NCBI RefSeq assembly: GCF_024519725.1
Contig: NZ_JALJRK010000040.1
Coordinates: forward strand, 1-48,010
Length of the DNA stretch: 48,010 nucleotides
Direction of reading: 5' to 3'
Source: Microvirga sp. Mcv34
GTDB lineage: Bacteria > Pseudomonadota > Alphaproteobacteria > Rhizobiales > Beijerinckiaceae
Positions 33,613 through 42,607 of the stretch are shown one piece after another; positions within the stretch are counted from its first letter, which is position 1, and the number at the start of each line of letters is the position of its first letter. Below the pieces are notes generated by a model, which saw only the letters and a program-made list of their open reading frames with translations, made no database searches and was not told the DNA's origin. A program made the translations under genes and the position numbers.

Positions 33613-33822
33613 TCAGGCGCTCAGGGTCGACGGAGGCTCCTGGGCGATGGTGAAGCGGACCTGAGCCTGCGGGCGATGGTCCTCGGACAGGGTGCGCCAG
33701 GTGCGCTCGGCCTCGGTGCGGCTGTCGAAGGGGCCGACGACCCGCTCGGTGCCCTGGACGATGGTTTCGCAGTCGCAGGAGGTGTACTCGCCGCCGACCA
33801 CCCAGAAACGTGACTTCATCAT
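33613..33822 (-). CDS. DUF4170 family protein
   Basis: A 69-residue protein starting MMKSRFWVVGGEYT with the family core VVGPFDSRTEAERTWR and QVRFTI. Function unknown. The ATG at 33822 is chosen because GGAG lies 6 nt upstream; the ATG at 33834 would overlap that ribosome site. It follows aceA by 38 bp on the same strand and may be co-transcribed. Confidence 0.85.
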   Translation of the reverse strand: MMKSRFWVVGGEYTSCDCETIVQGTERVVGPFDSRTEAERTWRTLSEDHRPQAQVRFTIAQEPPSTLSA

Positions 33823-33860
33823 ATCGGTCTCCATTGGTGCAAAGGGTTCGAGGTGTTGCG

Positions 33861-35180
33861 TTACTCGGCCGCCTGGAGCTTGGCCGGATTCTGGAACTGC
33901 GCGGTCTCGGTGGATTCCGCCATCGCCGTCGTGGAGGACTTGCCGCCGGTGATGACCACCGAGACCTGGTCGAAATAGCCGGTGCCGACCTCGCGCTGGT
34001 GGCGGGTGGCCGTGTAGCCGTCGGCCTCGGCGGCGAATTCGCGGGCCTGGAGCTCGGAATAGGCGCCCATGCCCCGGTCGCGGTAGCCGCTCGCCAGATC
34101 GAACATGCCGTAATTGAGCTGGTGGAAGCCGGCGAGCGTCACGAACTGGAACCGGTAGCCCATGGCGCCAAGCTCGCGCTGGAACTTGGCGATGGTGGCG
34201 TCGTCGAGCTTCTTCTTCCAGTTGAAGGACGGCGAGCAGTTATAGGCCAGGAGCTTGCCCGGGTAGCGCTTGTGGACGGCTTCCGCGAACTTGCGCGCAT
34301 CGTCGAGATCGGGATGCGAGGTCTCCCACCACAGCAGGTCGGCCAATTCCGCATAGGCAAGGCCACGGGCGATGCAATGGTCGAGTCCGGTGCCGTCCTT
34401 GAGGCGATAAAAACCTTCCGGGGTGCGGCTGTCGGGCTCGATGAAGGGCCGGTCGCGCTCGTCCACGTCGGAGGTGATGAGCTTGGCCGATTCCGCGTCG
34501 GTGCGGGCCATGATCAGGGTCGAGGTGCCCATCACGTCGGCGGCGAGCCGCGCGGCGATGAGGTTGCGCTCATGGGCGGAGGTCGGGATCAGCACCTTAC
34601 CGCCGAGATGGCCGCATTTCTTCTCCGAGGCGAGCTGGTCCTCGAAATGCACGCCCGCGGCGCCGGCCTCGATATAGGCCTTCATGATCTCGAAGGTGTT
34701 GAGCGGTCCGCCGAAGCCGGCCTCCGCGTCCGCCACGATGGGCAGGAACCAGTCGCGCTTGGCGCCGCCCTCCGCATGCTCGATCTGGTCGGCCCGCTGG
34801 AAGGTGCGGTTGATGCGCCGGCACAGTTCGGGGCCGGAATTGGCCGGGTAGAGCGACTGGTCGGGATACATGGCCCCGGCCACGTTCGAATCCGCCGCCA
34901 CCTGCCAGCCCGAGAGGTAGATCGCCTCGAGTCCGGCACGCGCCATCTGCATGGCCTGGTTGCCCGTCATGGCGCCGAGCGAATGGACATAGGGGCGCTC
35001 GTGCAGGAGCTGCCACAGGCGCTGGGCCCCGCGCTCGGCCAAGGTATGGACGATGGGGAAGGATCCGCGCAGCCGGGCAACGTCCTCGGCCGAGTAGGGC
35101 CTGCGGATGCCGTCGAAGCGCCCCTCGGGAGCGGCGGGGATCAGGTCCTGCAGGGAACCCGGGTTCGGCTGGCTGGTCAT
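33861..35180 (-). CDS. aceA: Isocitrate lyase
   Basis: Splits isocitrate into glyoxylate and succinate, opening the glyoxylate shunt for growth on acetate and fatty acids. The 439 residues are of the short bacterial type. The active-site signature [12 protein letters not shown] places the catalytic cysteine at 189. Also visible are the GWQVAADSN and [10 protein letters not shown] regions. AGGA at 5-6 nt supports the ATG at 35180. No malate synthase is in the window. The divergent ScfR/RamB-type regulator next door probably controls it. Confidence 0.97.
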   Translation of the reverse strand: MTSQPNPGSLQDLIPAAPEGRFDGIRRPYSAEDVARLRGSFPIVHTLAERGAQRLWQLLHERPYVHSLGAMTGNQAMQMARAGLEAIYLSGWQVAADSNVAGAMYPDQSLYPANSGPELCRRINRTFQRADQIEHAEGGAKRDWFLPIVADAEAGFGGPLNTFEIMKAYIEAGAAGVHFEDQLASEKKCGHLGGKVLIPTSAHERNLIAARLAADVMGTSTLIMARTDAESAKLITSDVDERDRPFIEPDSRTPEGFYRLKDGTGLDHCIARGLAYAELADLLWWETSHPDLDDARKFAEAVHKRYPGKLLAYNCSPSFNWKKKLDDATIAKFQRELGAMGYRFQFVTLAGFHQLNYGMFDLASGYRDRGMGAYSELQAREFAAEADGYTATRHQREVGTGYFDQVSVVITGGKSSTTAMAESTETAQFQNPAKLQAAE

Positions 35181-35315
35181 GGCGATCCTTTCTTTTACAT
35201 TTCTTGACAAAACTCTCCTGCAGGCCAGAATTGTTGCAGAGCAGCAGGACGTCTTGACGGTATAATCCGCGAAGAAGCGTTTGTTTCAACGTCGGATTTC
35301 AAAAGAAAAGTCGCC

Positions 35316-35366
35316 TTGTAAAGCTTTGACTCGGCTGGTCGTGTAAACTTGTAAAAAGATTTACAA
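35316..35366 (+). promoter_or_regulatory. Candidate regulator binding sites and near-leaderless promoter
   Basis: A perfect inverted repeat TTGTAAA-AAGA-TTTACAA occupies 35349-35366 and ends 1 bp before the regulator ATG at 35368. A second TTGTAAA is at 35316-35322 and a variant TGTAAA at 35342-35347. TTGACT (35326-35331) with a 17-bp spacer to TTGTAA could be the promoter; transcription would then begin within a few bases of the ATG, giving a leaderless or nearly leaderless message repressed by its product. The remaining aceA-side gap shows no second clear operator. Confidence 0.55.
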
Positions 35367-35367
35367 T

Positions 35368-36801
35368 ATGGATGAGAGCAGAAAGCTTTTCGTAGGTCCC
35401 CGCCTCAAGCGGCTGAGGCGGGAGCTCAACATGAGCCAGTCCCGCATGGCCGAGGAGCTCGGGCTCTCCCCCAGCTACCTGAACCTGATGGAGCGCAACC
35501 AGCGCCCGATCACCGCCCAGGTGCTGATCCGGCTCGCCCACGCCTATCAGCTCGACCCGCGCGAATTCGCCAACGACGATCACGAGCGCACCGTCTCGGA
35601 GCTGGAGGAGGTCTTCGCCGACCCGCTGTTCCGCTCCACCCCGGTGGCCCGGCTCGAACTGCGCGAGACCGTGGAGAGCGCACCCTCCCTGGTCGACGCC
35701 ATCAACCGGCTCTACCGGGCCTATCAGGCCCTGCGCGGGGCCCGCGAGGCCGTGACCCCGAGCCTCAGCGATCGGGACCGGGCCGAGGATGCCCCTCAGG
35801 TCAATCCGGTCGACCGGGTCCGGGAGCTGATCCACGAGGCCAGGAACCATTTCGCCGAGCTGGACGAGGCCGCCGAGGCTCTGGCGTCGGATCTCGCCCT
35901 GACCGGCCACGAGCCCTTCTTCGCCATCGCCGAGCGCCTGCATGCCCGGCACGGGATCCGCGTGCGCGTCATGCCCATCGACGTGATGCCGGATTCACTC
36001 CGCCGCTACGACCATCACCGGCGCCAGCTCCTGATATCCGAACTTGTCGATCCCTCTGGAAGGACCTTCCAGGCCGCCTACCAATTGGCTTTCGCCGAGA
36101 TGCGCGAGACCATCGATGCGCTCGCGATCCGTCTCGAGCCGGTGGACGGGCCCGCCCGGCGCCTGCTGCGCGTCTCCTTCGGCAATTACTTCGCCGGCGC
36201 CCTCATGATGCCCTACGGCCGGTTCCACGCGGCCGCGGAAGCGCTCGGCTACGACGTGGAGGTGCTGGGCGCCCGCTTCGGCGCGAGCTTCGAGCAGGTG
36301 GCGCACCGGCTCACGACGCTGGCCCGCCCCGGCGCCCGGGGCATCCCGTTCTTCCTGGTGCGGGTGGATTCAGCCGGCAACGTCTCGAAGCGCTTTTCCT
36401 CAGGCCGGTTCCCGTTCTCCCAGTTCGGCGGCACCTGCCCGCTCTGGAACCTGCATTCCACCTTCCGGACCCCGGGACAGGTAGCCACGCAAGTGATCGA
36501 ACTGCCGGATTCCTCGCGCTGGTTCTCCATCGCCCGCACAGTAAAGCGTGCCTTCAACCCCTGGGGAGCGCCCGATCCCCAATTCGTCGTGGGCCTCGGC
36601 TGCGAGCTGAAATACGCCCACCGCCTGGTCTATGCGCGGGGCCTCGACCTGTCCTCGGCGGATGCGACCCCCATCGGTATCAACTGCCGCCTGTGCGAGC
36701 GCGCCGCCTGCCCGCAACGCGCTGCCCCGCCCCTCATGCACGCCCTGATCGTCGACGAAATGAAGCGCGGCGTCTCGCCCTTCGAATTCGACGCGACCTA
36801 G
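35368..36801 (+). CDS. ScfR/RamB-type XRE transcriptional regulator of short-chain fatty acid metabolism
   Basis: A 477-residue regulator. The XRE helix-turn-helix is at about 10-65 (LKRLRRELNMSQSRMAEELG, SYLNLMERNQRPIT). An IrrE/ImmA-like middle domain covers about 190-310, and a DUF2083-type C-terminal domain ends with the cysteine cluster INCRLCERAACPQRAA. The middle domain lacks HExxH, so it is a ligand-sensing relic rather than a protease. Family members control glyoxylate-shunt and propionyl-CoA genes in response to acyl-CoAs. Divergent from aceA, which fits. No Shine-Dalgarno is present before the ATG; the helix-turn-helix requires a start near here. Confidence 0.9.
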   Translation: MDESRKLFVGPRLKRLRRELNMSQSRMAEELGLSPSYLNLMERNQRPITAQVLIRLAHAYQLDPREFANDDHERTVSELEEVFADPLFRSTPVARLELRETVESAPSLVDAINRLYRAYQALRGAREAVTPSLSDRDRAEDAPQVNPVDRVRELIHEARNHFAELDEAAEALASDLALTGHEPFFAIAERLHARHGIRVRVMPIDVMPDSLRRYDHHRRQLLISELVDPSGRTFQAAYQLAFAEMRETIDALAIRLEPVDGPARRLLRVSFGNYFAGALMMPYGRFHAAAEALGYDVEVLGARFGASFEQVAHRLTTLARPGARGIPFFLVRVDSAGNVSKRFSSGRFPFSQFGGTCPLWNLHSTFRTPGQVATQVIELPDSSRWFSIARTVKRAFNPWGAPDPQFVVGLGCELKYAHRLVYARGLDLSSADATPIGINCRLCERAACPQRAAPPLMHALIVDEMKRGVSPFEFDAT

Positions 36802-36829
36802 AGCTCGGGATTTAAGCGGCTTGAAATGC

Positions 36830-37345
36830 TCAGACCGGACGGTTGTGGCGGTAGAACGCATTGGCGATGCCATCCACGTCATGAATGCCGGTGAACACCA
36901 TCCCGACCTTTTCCAGAACCTTGCGGGAAGCTCTATGCTCGGCCACCGCGAACCCAATGACGTGATCGAGAGTTTCGACTCTGTAAATCCACTCTAGCAA
37001 GGCCTTGGCAGCCTCCGTCGCATAACCCTGGCCCCAGAGCGACCGCATGAAGGTGTAGCCGAGTTCAAGTTCCTGGGTTTTCTCAAATCTCCCGAATCCA
37101 GCCCGGCCGATAAACATCCCCTGCCGGTCAGTAACCTTAAATTTGGTCCAACCATGGACCGCGTAATCCGTGCGAAAACCTTCGAACTTCGCCTGGAGAA
37201 ACATGTCATCCCAGGGCGGATCGCCCATCTGCAGAAAGTGCTGCACCTCCGGATCATCATGAAGGGTGACCAGAAGAGGAAAGTCCTCGGGCTCCCATTC
37301 GTAGAAGCACAGGCGTTCACTCGCCAAAACAGGGGTCTTCATCAT
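36830..37345 (-). CDS. GNAT family N-acetyltransferase (RimJ/RimL-like)
   Basis: A 171-residue acetyl-CoA-dependent transferase. Visible are the RLCFYEWEPEDFPLL start of the Acetyltransf_3 group, ELGYTFMRSLWGQGYATEAAKALLEW (parts give the Q/RxxGxG/A acyl-CoA loop GQGYAT), and the C-terminal NRASRKVLEKVGM-like helix (EHRASRKVLEKVGM). The acceptor is unknown. It ends 28 bp from the convergent regulator gene and starts 8 bp after the amidotransferase gene, so the two are probably one transcript. Confidence 0.9.
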   Translation of the reverse strand: MMKTPVLASERLCFYEWEPEDFPLLVTLHDDPEVQHFLQMGDPPWDDMFLQAKFEGFRTDYAVHGWTKFKVTDRQGMFIGRAGFGRFEKTQELELGYTFMRSLWGQGYATEAAKALLEWIYRVETLDHVIGFAVAEHRASRKVLEKVGMVFTGIHDVDGIANAFYRHNRPV

Positions 37346-37353
37346 CGGAACTC

Positions 37354-38076
37354 TTACACTCTGTCATCGAGCCAATGGTCGAGAAACCGGTCGAGCCAGC
37401 GGGAGACGTGAGGGTCGTGCTGGAAGCGCCCGGCGAGCTGGCGGACCCGGTCCTGCGCGCCCGGCATGGCCAGCCGCTCCTCGGCCACGACCGTCCAGCG
37501 GCACATCATGGCGTGGGTGACCTCCGGGTGGAACTGGAGGCCGAACGCCTTCTCGCCGACCCGGATCGCCTGGGTTGGGAAGTCGTCGCCCGTCGCCAGG
37601 GTCTCGGCCCCGGCAGGACAGTCGAAGCCTTCCCGGTGCCAATGATAGACATGGCTCGGCCAGGGCACGCCCCAATCCTCGCTCAGGGCTTCCCCGGCCG
37701 TCGTCGGCAGCAGGGGATAATAGCCGATCTCGGCCCGGCCCTCGGGATGGGCCCAGACGCGGGCGCCGAGATGCTTCGCCATCATCTGGGCACCCAGGCA
37801 CAGGCCGAGATAGGGCTTGCTCTCCTTGAGCGGCACCTGGATCCAGTCGATCTCGGTCTTGAGGAAATCGTCCGGGTCGTTGGCGCTCATCGGGCCGCCG
37901 AAGATCACCGCTCCCGTATGCTCGGCGAGCGTCTCGGGCAGCGGGTCGCCGAACCGGGGCCGACGGATGTCGAGACGGTAGCCGCGCTCCAGGAGCAGGC
38001 GCCCGACCCGGCCTGGGGTCGAGTGCTCCTGATGCAGGACGATGAGAACGGGTGCTTTGGGGGGCCGCCTAGGCAT
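37354..38076 (-). CDS. Class I glutamine amidotransferase-like protein
   Basis: A 240-residue GATase1 domain protein with the nucleophile elbow YLGLCLGAQ (C93) and FHPEV (H183, E185), a complete Cys-His-Glu triad. It stands alone with no synthetase domain, as in GuaA-like stand-alone proteins and gamma-glutamyl hydrolases such as PuuD, so the target is unknown. Precedes the GNAT gene by 8 bp. Confidence 0.9.
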   Translation of the reverse strand: MPRRPPKAPVLIVLHQEHSTPGRVGRLLLERGYRLDIRRPRFGDPLPETLAEHTGAVIFGGPMSANDPDDFLKTEIDWIQVPLKESKPYLGLCLGAQMMAKHLGARVWAHPEGRAEIGYYPLLPTTAGEALSEDWGVPWPSHVYHWHREGFDCPAGAETLATGDDFPTQAIRVGEKAFGLQFHPEVTHAMMCRWTVVAEERLAMPGAQDRVRQLAGRFQHDPHVSRWLDRFLDHWLDDRV

Positions 38077-38408
38077 GGTTTCGATCCGATGCGGAGGCGA
38101 TCATGATGGTACAGGGGCAAACACGCGAGAACATAAGCCGATTATTCGGGATAAGATGCCTTCTCCGCAAGAGGCATCGCCGGCCCGCATCGTCGCAATT
38201 CCTTAGCCGGGAGATATCTAGGCAAAAGCGGACCATCGCTCTATGATCCCACGGGAACGATATCACGCGTCACCCCGACTTTTGCACAGATACGCAAAAG
38301 TGATAGAACCACCTGATTCCAGCCTTGAAGTCCGGACGATCCGGCTCATCTTGTTCCGTGTTTTGCTGGACGATCGGCCAGCATCCCGGCGTGAAAGAAA
38401 GTGATCCC
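38077..38408. other. Intergenic region without a recognised gene
   Basis: About 330 bp between the amidotransferase and receiver-protein starts. It should hold the promoters of both divergent units. I found no convincing EcfG or sigma70 pair: a GGAAC at 38261-38265 lacks a correctly spaced CGTT. Possible alternative GTG starts of the receiver gene lie at its right end. Confidence 0.4.
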
Positions 38409-38798
38409 GTGACCGACAGCGTAACGAGCGATGGAGATCTCAACGGCCTGCGTATCCTTGTGGTCGAGGACGAAGCCGCGATCTCTCTGCTCCTCGAAGA
38501 CATGCTTCTCGATTTCGGCTGCGAGGTGATCGGACCGGCAGCCAGGCTGTCGGCAGCCCTGGACGCGGTGGCGCGCGAACAGGTCGATCTGGCGATTCTC
38601 GACGTGAATGTCGCGGGCGAGCCGATCTATCCGGTGGCCGAGGCCCTGGCCCAGCGTTCGATCCCGTTCGTCTTCTCGACCGGCTACGGCAGCGCCGGGA
38701 TCCGCGACGCCTTCCGCGACCGTCCGGTCCTGCAGAAGCCTTTCGCCCAGCACGACCTGAAGCAGAAACTGCTGATCGCCTGCGGCAAGGCCGCCTGA
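38409..38798 (+). CDS. Single-domain response regulator
   Basis: A 129-residue receiver protein without an output domain. It shows the acidic pair VVEDEAA, phospho-acceptor Asp in LAILDVNVAGEPIYP, STGYGSAGI in place of the usual threonine segment (S/T in FSTGYG) and Lys in LQKPF. The GTG at 38409 (VTDSVTSDG) is chosen; another GTG at 38391 is possible. No kinase lies next to it. It ends 172 bp before the FecR-barrel gene, and a link to it is not shown. Confidence 0.88.
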   Translation: MTDSVTSDGDLNGLRILVVEDEAAISLLLEDMLLDFGCEVIGPAARLSAALDAVAREQVDLAILDVNVAGEPIYPVAEALAQRSIPFVFSTGYGSAGIRDAFRDRPVLQKPFAQHDLKQKLLIACGKAA

Positions 38799-38970
38799 TC
38801 GGCTTTCCGTCGTCGGTAGGGCGCCTGAACCTGTGGCGTGAATGCCGCAATCGTTTACGCTGTGCTGCAAAACACATCATTCATGCTGTGAATCGGCTTT
38901 GTTCCCGGGGACTTCCTGCTAAGCTCCAGTAACGTTAGAGCAGGTAACCCTTCGATCGAGCCCGTTCTCC

Positions 38971-41900
38971 ATGTCTTTCCGATCAGTCAGGCTTCTGGCC
39001 GCCACAAGCGTCCTGGCGCTTTCCTTTGCTGCCGCGCAGGCTCAAGTCCCCGTGCCGCGCCAAGCACCCGCCGCGGGTGCCATCGTGGCGGCCAAGGGCG
39101 GCGAGGAGATGCGCTTCGTGCGCGAGGATCTCTGGCGGGCCGCCCAGCTGCAGCAGAGCCTCGTCGGTGGCGACACCCTGCGCACCAACGCCATCGGCAA
39201 CCTGGCGATCCTGTTCAACGACCAGACCCAGATCCGCGTCGGGCGCAACTCGACCCTGACCGTCAACGATGTGGCGCGCGGGCCAGCCGATGCGACCCAA
39301 CTCAGTCTGCAGGGCGGCAACATCTGGGCCCGCGCGGCCCGCGGCGGCTCGGGCGTCGACGTCAAGACGCCGGCGGCGGTCGCGGCCATCCGTGGTACCG
39401 ACTGGTCGCTGGCGGTGGACGGCGCGGGTAAGACCTCCCTGGTCGTGCTCGAAGGCGTCGTCGAGCTCAAGAACCCGCAAGGCGCTGTGACGGTCCGACA
39501 GGGCGAGGGAGCCGTGGCGGCCGTCGGCCAGGCGCCGACGAAATTCGTTCTCGTGAGCCCGAACGACCGCGAGCAGATGCTCTTCTACATGTCGATGCGC
39601 GAGGTGTTCATCAACCTGCCGACGACAACCCTGGACAACAAGCATTTCGAAGCCGAGAGCTCCAGGATCGAGGCGCTGACGCCCGAAACCCGGACGACGG
39701 AGGACTGGCTCGTCCTTGCCGAGAGCCTCATGAATGCCGGCAACAGGCGCGCCGCGGCGGCGCCTCTTGCGGAAGCCCGCCGTCGCCCAATGAGCAGGGC
39801 GCAGCGAGCGCGCGCCGATTACCTCGAAGCCCTCATGGCCGGCGCGGACCGCCGCTGGCAGGATGCGATCAGGCTGTTTGATCGCGCGAAGCCGGGCCTC
39901 GATCCGCGGCGGCGCGGCTGGGCCGAGTACGGCCGCTATGCGGCCGCTTCCCTGGCGGATCCCAAGCGGGTGCAGCCGCCCCCAAAGGTTCCGCTGAAGG
40001 ATCCCAGGACGGCGGAAATCAACGCCTATCTCACAGGTTTCCGACAGGATCTCAAAGCCGCCGCCGCCGAGGCCGCAGCATCCGAGAGACTATTTCCGCA
40101 GGATGCCGGGCTCGCCATTCTCTCGGCCACCCTCGCGCAGGATCTCGACCACCGCGAGGACATGTATGCGGCCTATGAACGGGCCAAGGCCATCGATCCC
40201 ACCGATCCGGACGTGGTGGCCTTCGGGGCGACGATCAAGGCGGATTATGCCCGTGACATCGACGGGGCTCTTGCCGATCTCTACAGGGTTGTGAAGACCG
40301 AGCCGAATTTCTCGCTTCTCAACCAGATCGGCCTGCTCGAGCAGGGCCGGGGCGCCACCATCGAGGCTGAAGCCGCCTTCCGGCAGGCCATCGAGATGGA
40401 GCCGCAGAACCCGATTCCTTACGTCAACCTGGCTATCCTTCTCCTCGATCAGAGCAGGGTGGAAGAGGCGGGCGTTCTGATCGACAAGGCGCTGGCGCTC
40501 GATCCGCCCACAGCCTACTCGGCCCGCGGGCGCTATCTCCTGCAGAAGGGCAAGATGGCCCAGGCCATCGAGTCGCTGCTGGCCGGTTCCGCGGTCAATC
40601 CGGCCCGGTCGAACGATCAGCTCATCCTGGCCGACGCGTATTTCCAGAACGGTGATTACGAGCTCGCCTGGCAGACCCTCGACAATGCCGACCGGCTCGA
40701 TCCCAGGGCGCCTATCGTGCCCATCCTGCGCACGGCCTTCGCGCTCGATCTCTACATGGCCGACGAGGCCATCCTTGCCGCGCGCGAGGCCCTGCGGCGC
40801 TACCGGGATCGCGGCGGGGATTATGCGGGCCTATCGGTCACGAAGCAGACCGGCTCATACCCGGTGGAAGCCTACCGCTTCATCAACCTGCATGACTGGG
40901 CGCGCTTCTACGCCGACCGGACCTTCGATCCGTTCGAGGCGCAGGGCTATTTCGACCAGGCGATCACCAGCAGGCCGGGCTTGTTCCCAACGGAGCCGAC
41001 CCTCGATGCCGCGGAAGGCACGGATCTCAACAGTGCGGCCCTGAACCTGTCCATCCAGGGTCTGCTCCTCGATCCCCTGGCCGTATCGGGCCGCATCGGG
41101 CGCTTCGATCCCATTCGCCGGCCGTTCCTCGATACTGAGATCGGTGGCGGCCCGGTCGTGCGCGGCGGCAAGGTCGGCTGGGATGCAGGCGTGCTGGTCA
41201 ACGGCTTCTCCAACGAGCCTGTGCCGACGAGCTTCAGCCTGTCCGCGAGCGCCGGCGAGGCCAAAGGCAACCTGACGGCCGACAACGAAAGAGCGAAAGG
41301 CATGACGCTCAGCATCGGTTCGGCTCCGAGCGCCGCCGACCGATTCATGGTCATGGGATGGGCGACCGAGGGCAAGCCGGGCCTGACGGATGTCGACCGC
41401 TTCGACCGCACGCAGCGTATCGAGCGGGACGAGACGACTCTCTTCGGTGTCGCCGGCTGGAGCCATACTTTCGGCTATCGCAACGTTCTCTCGACCGCGA
41501 TCTTCGCAACCCGGAACGATACGCTCGACCGTGGGGACCTGTGGGATTACAGCGCGTTCCCGACCACCCATACCCTCTGGCAGGAGAAGCAGCGCGTCGA
41601 CGGTGTGGTCGGAGCGGTCAGCCACGCCATCGGGATCGGCGACTTCAATCTGCGCTACGGCCTGGAAGCTCAGGCAGGCCAGCTGCGCTACAATGGAATT
41701 AGTAGGAGCTACCAATATTGGTTCTCGGGACCGGAGGAGTCTCTGCAGGACGCACCGAGCTTCGACAGTCCGTTCCGCGGCGGCCGTGCCTATGCCGATC
41801 TGTCGTGGCGCCCGAACGATCGGTTCGAGGCTCAGGCTGGCATCCATCGCACCTTCCTCGACGTGAAGAACGCCGATCCCGATGTCTGGGTGTCGCCTCG

Positions 41901-42606
41901 CTTCGGCGTCGGCGTGTCGCCGCTGGAAGGGCAATGGCTGCGCGCAGCCTATATCGAGAATGCCGACACGTACCTGAGCTACTCTCTCGCACCTACGACC
42001 ACGGTCGGGCTGATCCCGAACGACACGCCCGCGAGCGGACCGACGAAGAGTATTGTTCTACGTTGGGACGCGGAATGGACGCCGCACATCTTCACAGCGC
42101 TGGAATATCAGCGGCAGACCTTGAGCGACCTCTCCGTTCCGAGAATCAACACGCTGGAGAGTTTTAATGACATCGAGAAGGCCCGAGCCGAATGGCTCGC
42201 CGCGACGGTGAATGTCTGGCTGGGCCATGGCATCGGCGTCTTCGGCACAATCGGCGGAGCGACCTCGAAAATTCTCGCGACCTCGGCGGACGTGGACGGA
42301 GCGGTGGGAGAGCCCGTGCCCTATGTTCCGGAGCGTTTCGCGCGCTTCGGGATGACGTTCGTGCATCCGAGCCGCCTGCGTTTCACGCTGACCCAGAACT
42401 ATATCGGCGAACGTTCCGGCTCCTATTACAACGACCGGCTGGAAGCCTATTGGACGACCGATGCCGCGATTACCTGGGAGACGCCGGACCGGCGCTTCCA
42501 GTTCGGCGTGACGGCGCTCAACCTGTTCGACCAGCGCTACGATTTCGGCTTCGACATTCCGGCTCCCGGTCGCACGGTCGCGGCCTCCGTCAAGGCTCGG
42601 TTCTAG
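38971..42606 (+). CDS. FecR domain-TPR-outer-membrane beta-barrel protein
   Basis: A 1211-residue exported protein. The signal peptide (FRSVRLLAATSVLALSFAAAQA) ends near 24. A FecR-type domain follows at about 35-190, with AAIRGTDWSLAV typical of the fold. TPR-like helical repeats cover about 235-620 (for example AEAAFRQAIEMEPQNPIPYV). From about 690 to the end, alternating strands with many aromatic residues end in GRTVAASVKARF, whose terminal Phe is the outer-membrane insertion signal. This looks like a 16- to 22-strand barrel, though the strand number is not determined. No TonB box or plug is evident, so it is not a standard siderophore receptor. The cyclase gene begins 1 bp after its stop. 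Role unknown; a sensor-scaffold spanning periplasm and outer membrane is inferred. Confidence 0.85.
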   Translation: MSFRSVRLLAATSVLALSFAAAQAQVPVPRQAPAAGAIVAAKGGEEMRFVREDLWRAAQLQQSLVGGDTLRTNAIGNLAILFNDQTQIRVGRNSTLTVNDVARGPADATQLSLQGGNIWARAARGGSGVDVKTPAAVAAIRGTDWSLAVDGAGKTSLVVLEGVVELKNPQGAVTVRQGEGAVAAVGQAPTKFVLVSPNDREQMLFYMSMREVFINLPTTTLDNKHFEAESSRIEALTPETRTTEDWLVLAESLMNAGNRRAAAAPLAEARRRPMSRAQRARADYLEALMAGADRRWQDAIRLFDRAKPGLDPRRRGWAEYGRYAAASLADPKRVQPPPKVPLKDPRTAEINAYLTGFRQDLKAAAAEAAASERLFPQDAGLAILSATLAQDLDHREDMYAAYERAKAIDPTDPDVVAFGATIKADYARDIDGALADLYRVVKTEPNFSLLNQIGLLEQGRGATIEAEAAFRQAIEMEPQNPIPYVNLAILLLDQSRVEEAGVLIDKALALDPPTAYSARGRYLLQKGKMAQAIESLLAGSAVNPARSNDQLILADAYFQNGDYELAWQTLDNADRLDPRAPIVPILRTAFALDLYMADEAILAAREALRRYRDRGGDYAGLSVTKQTGSYPVEAYRFINLHDWARFYADRTFDPFEAQGYFDQAITSRPGLFPTEPTLDAAEGTDLNSAALNLSIQGLLLDPLAVSGRIGRFDPIRRPFLDTEIGGGPVVRGGKVGWDAGVLVNGFSNEPVPTSFSLSASAGEAKGNLTADNERAKGMTLSIGSAPSAADRFMVMGWATEGKPGLTDVDRFDRTQRIERDETTLFGVAGWSHTFGYRNVLSTAIFATRNDTLDRGDLWDYSAFPTTHTLWQEKQRVDGVVGAVSHAIGIGDFNLRYGLEAQAGQLRYNGISRSYQYWFSGPEESLQDAPSFDSPFRGGRAYADLSWRPNDRFEAQAGIHRTFLDVKNADPDVWVSPRFGVGVSPLEGQWLRAAYIENADTYLSYSLAPTTTVGLIPNDTPASGPTKSIVLRWDAEWTPHIFTALEYQRQTLSDLSVPRINTLESFNDIEKARAEWLAATVNVWLGHGIGVFGTIGGATSKILATSADVDGAVGEPVPYVPERFARFGMTFVHPSRLRFTLTQNYIGERSGSYYNDRLEAYWTTDAAITWETPDRRFQFGVTALNLFDQRYDFGFDIPAPGRTVAASVKARF

Positions 42607-42607
42607 G

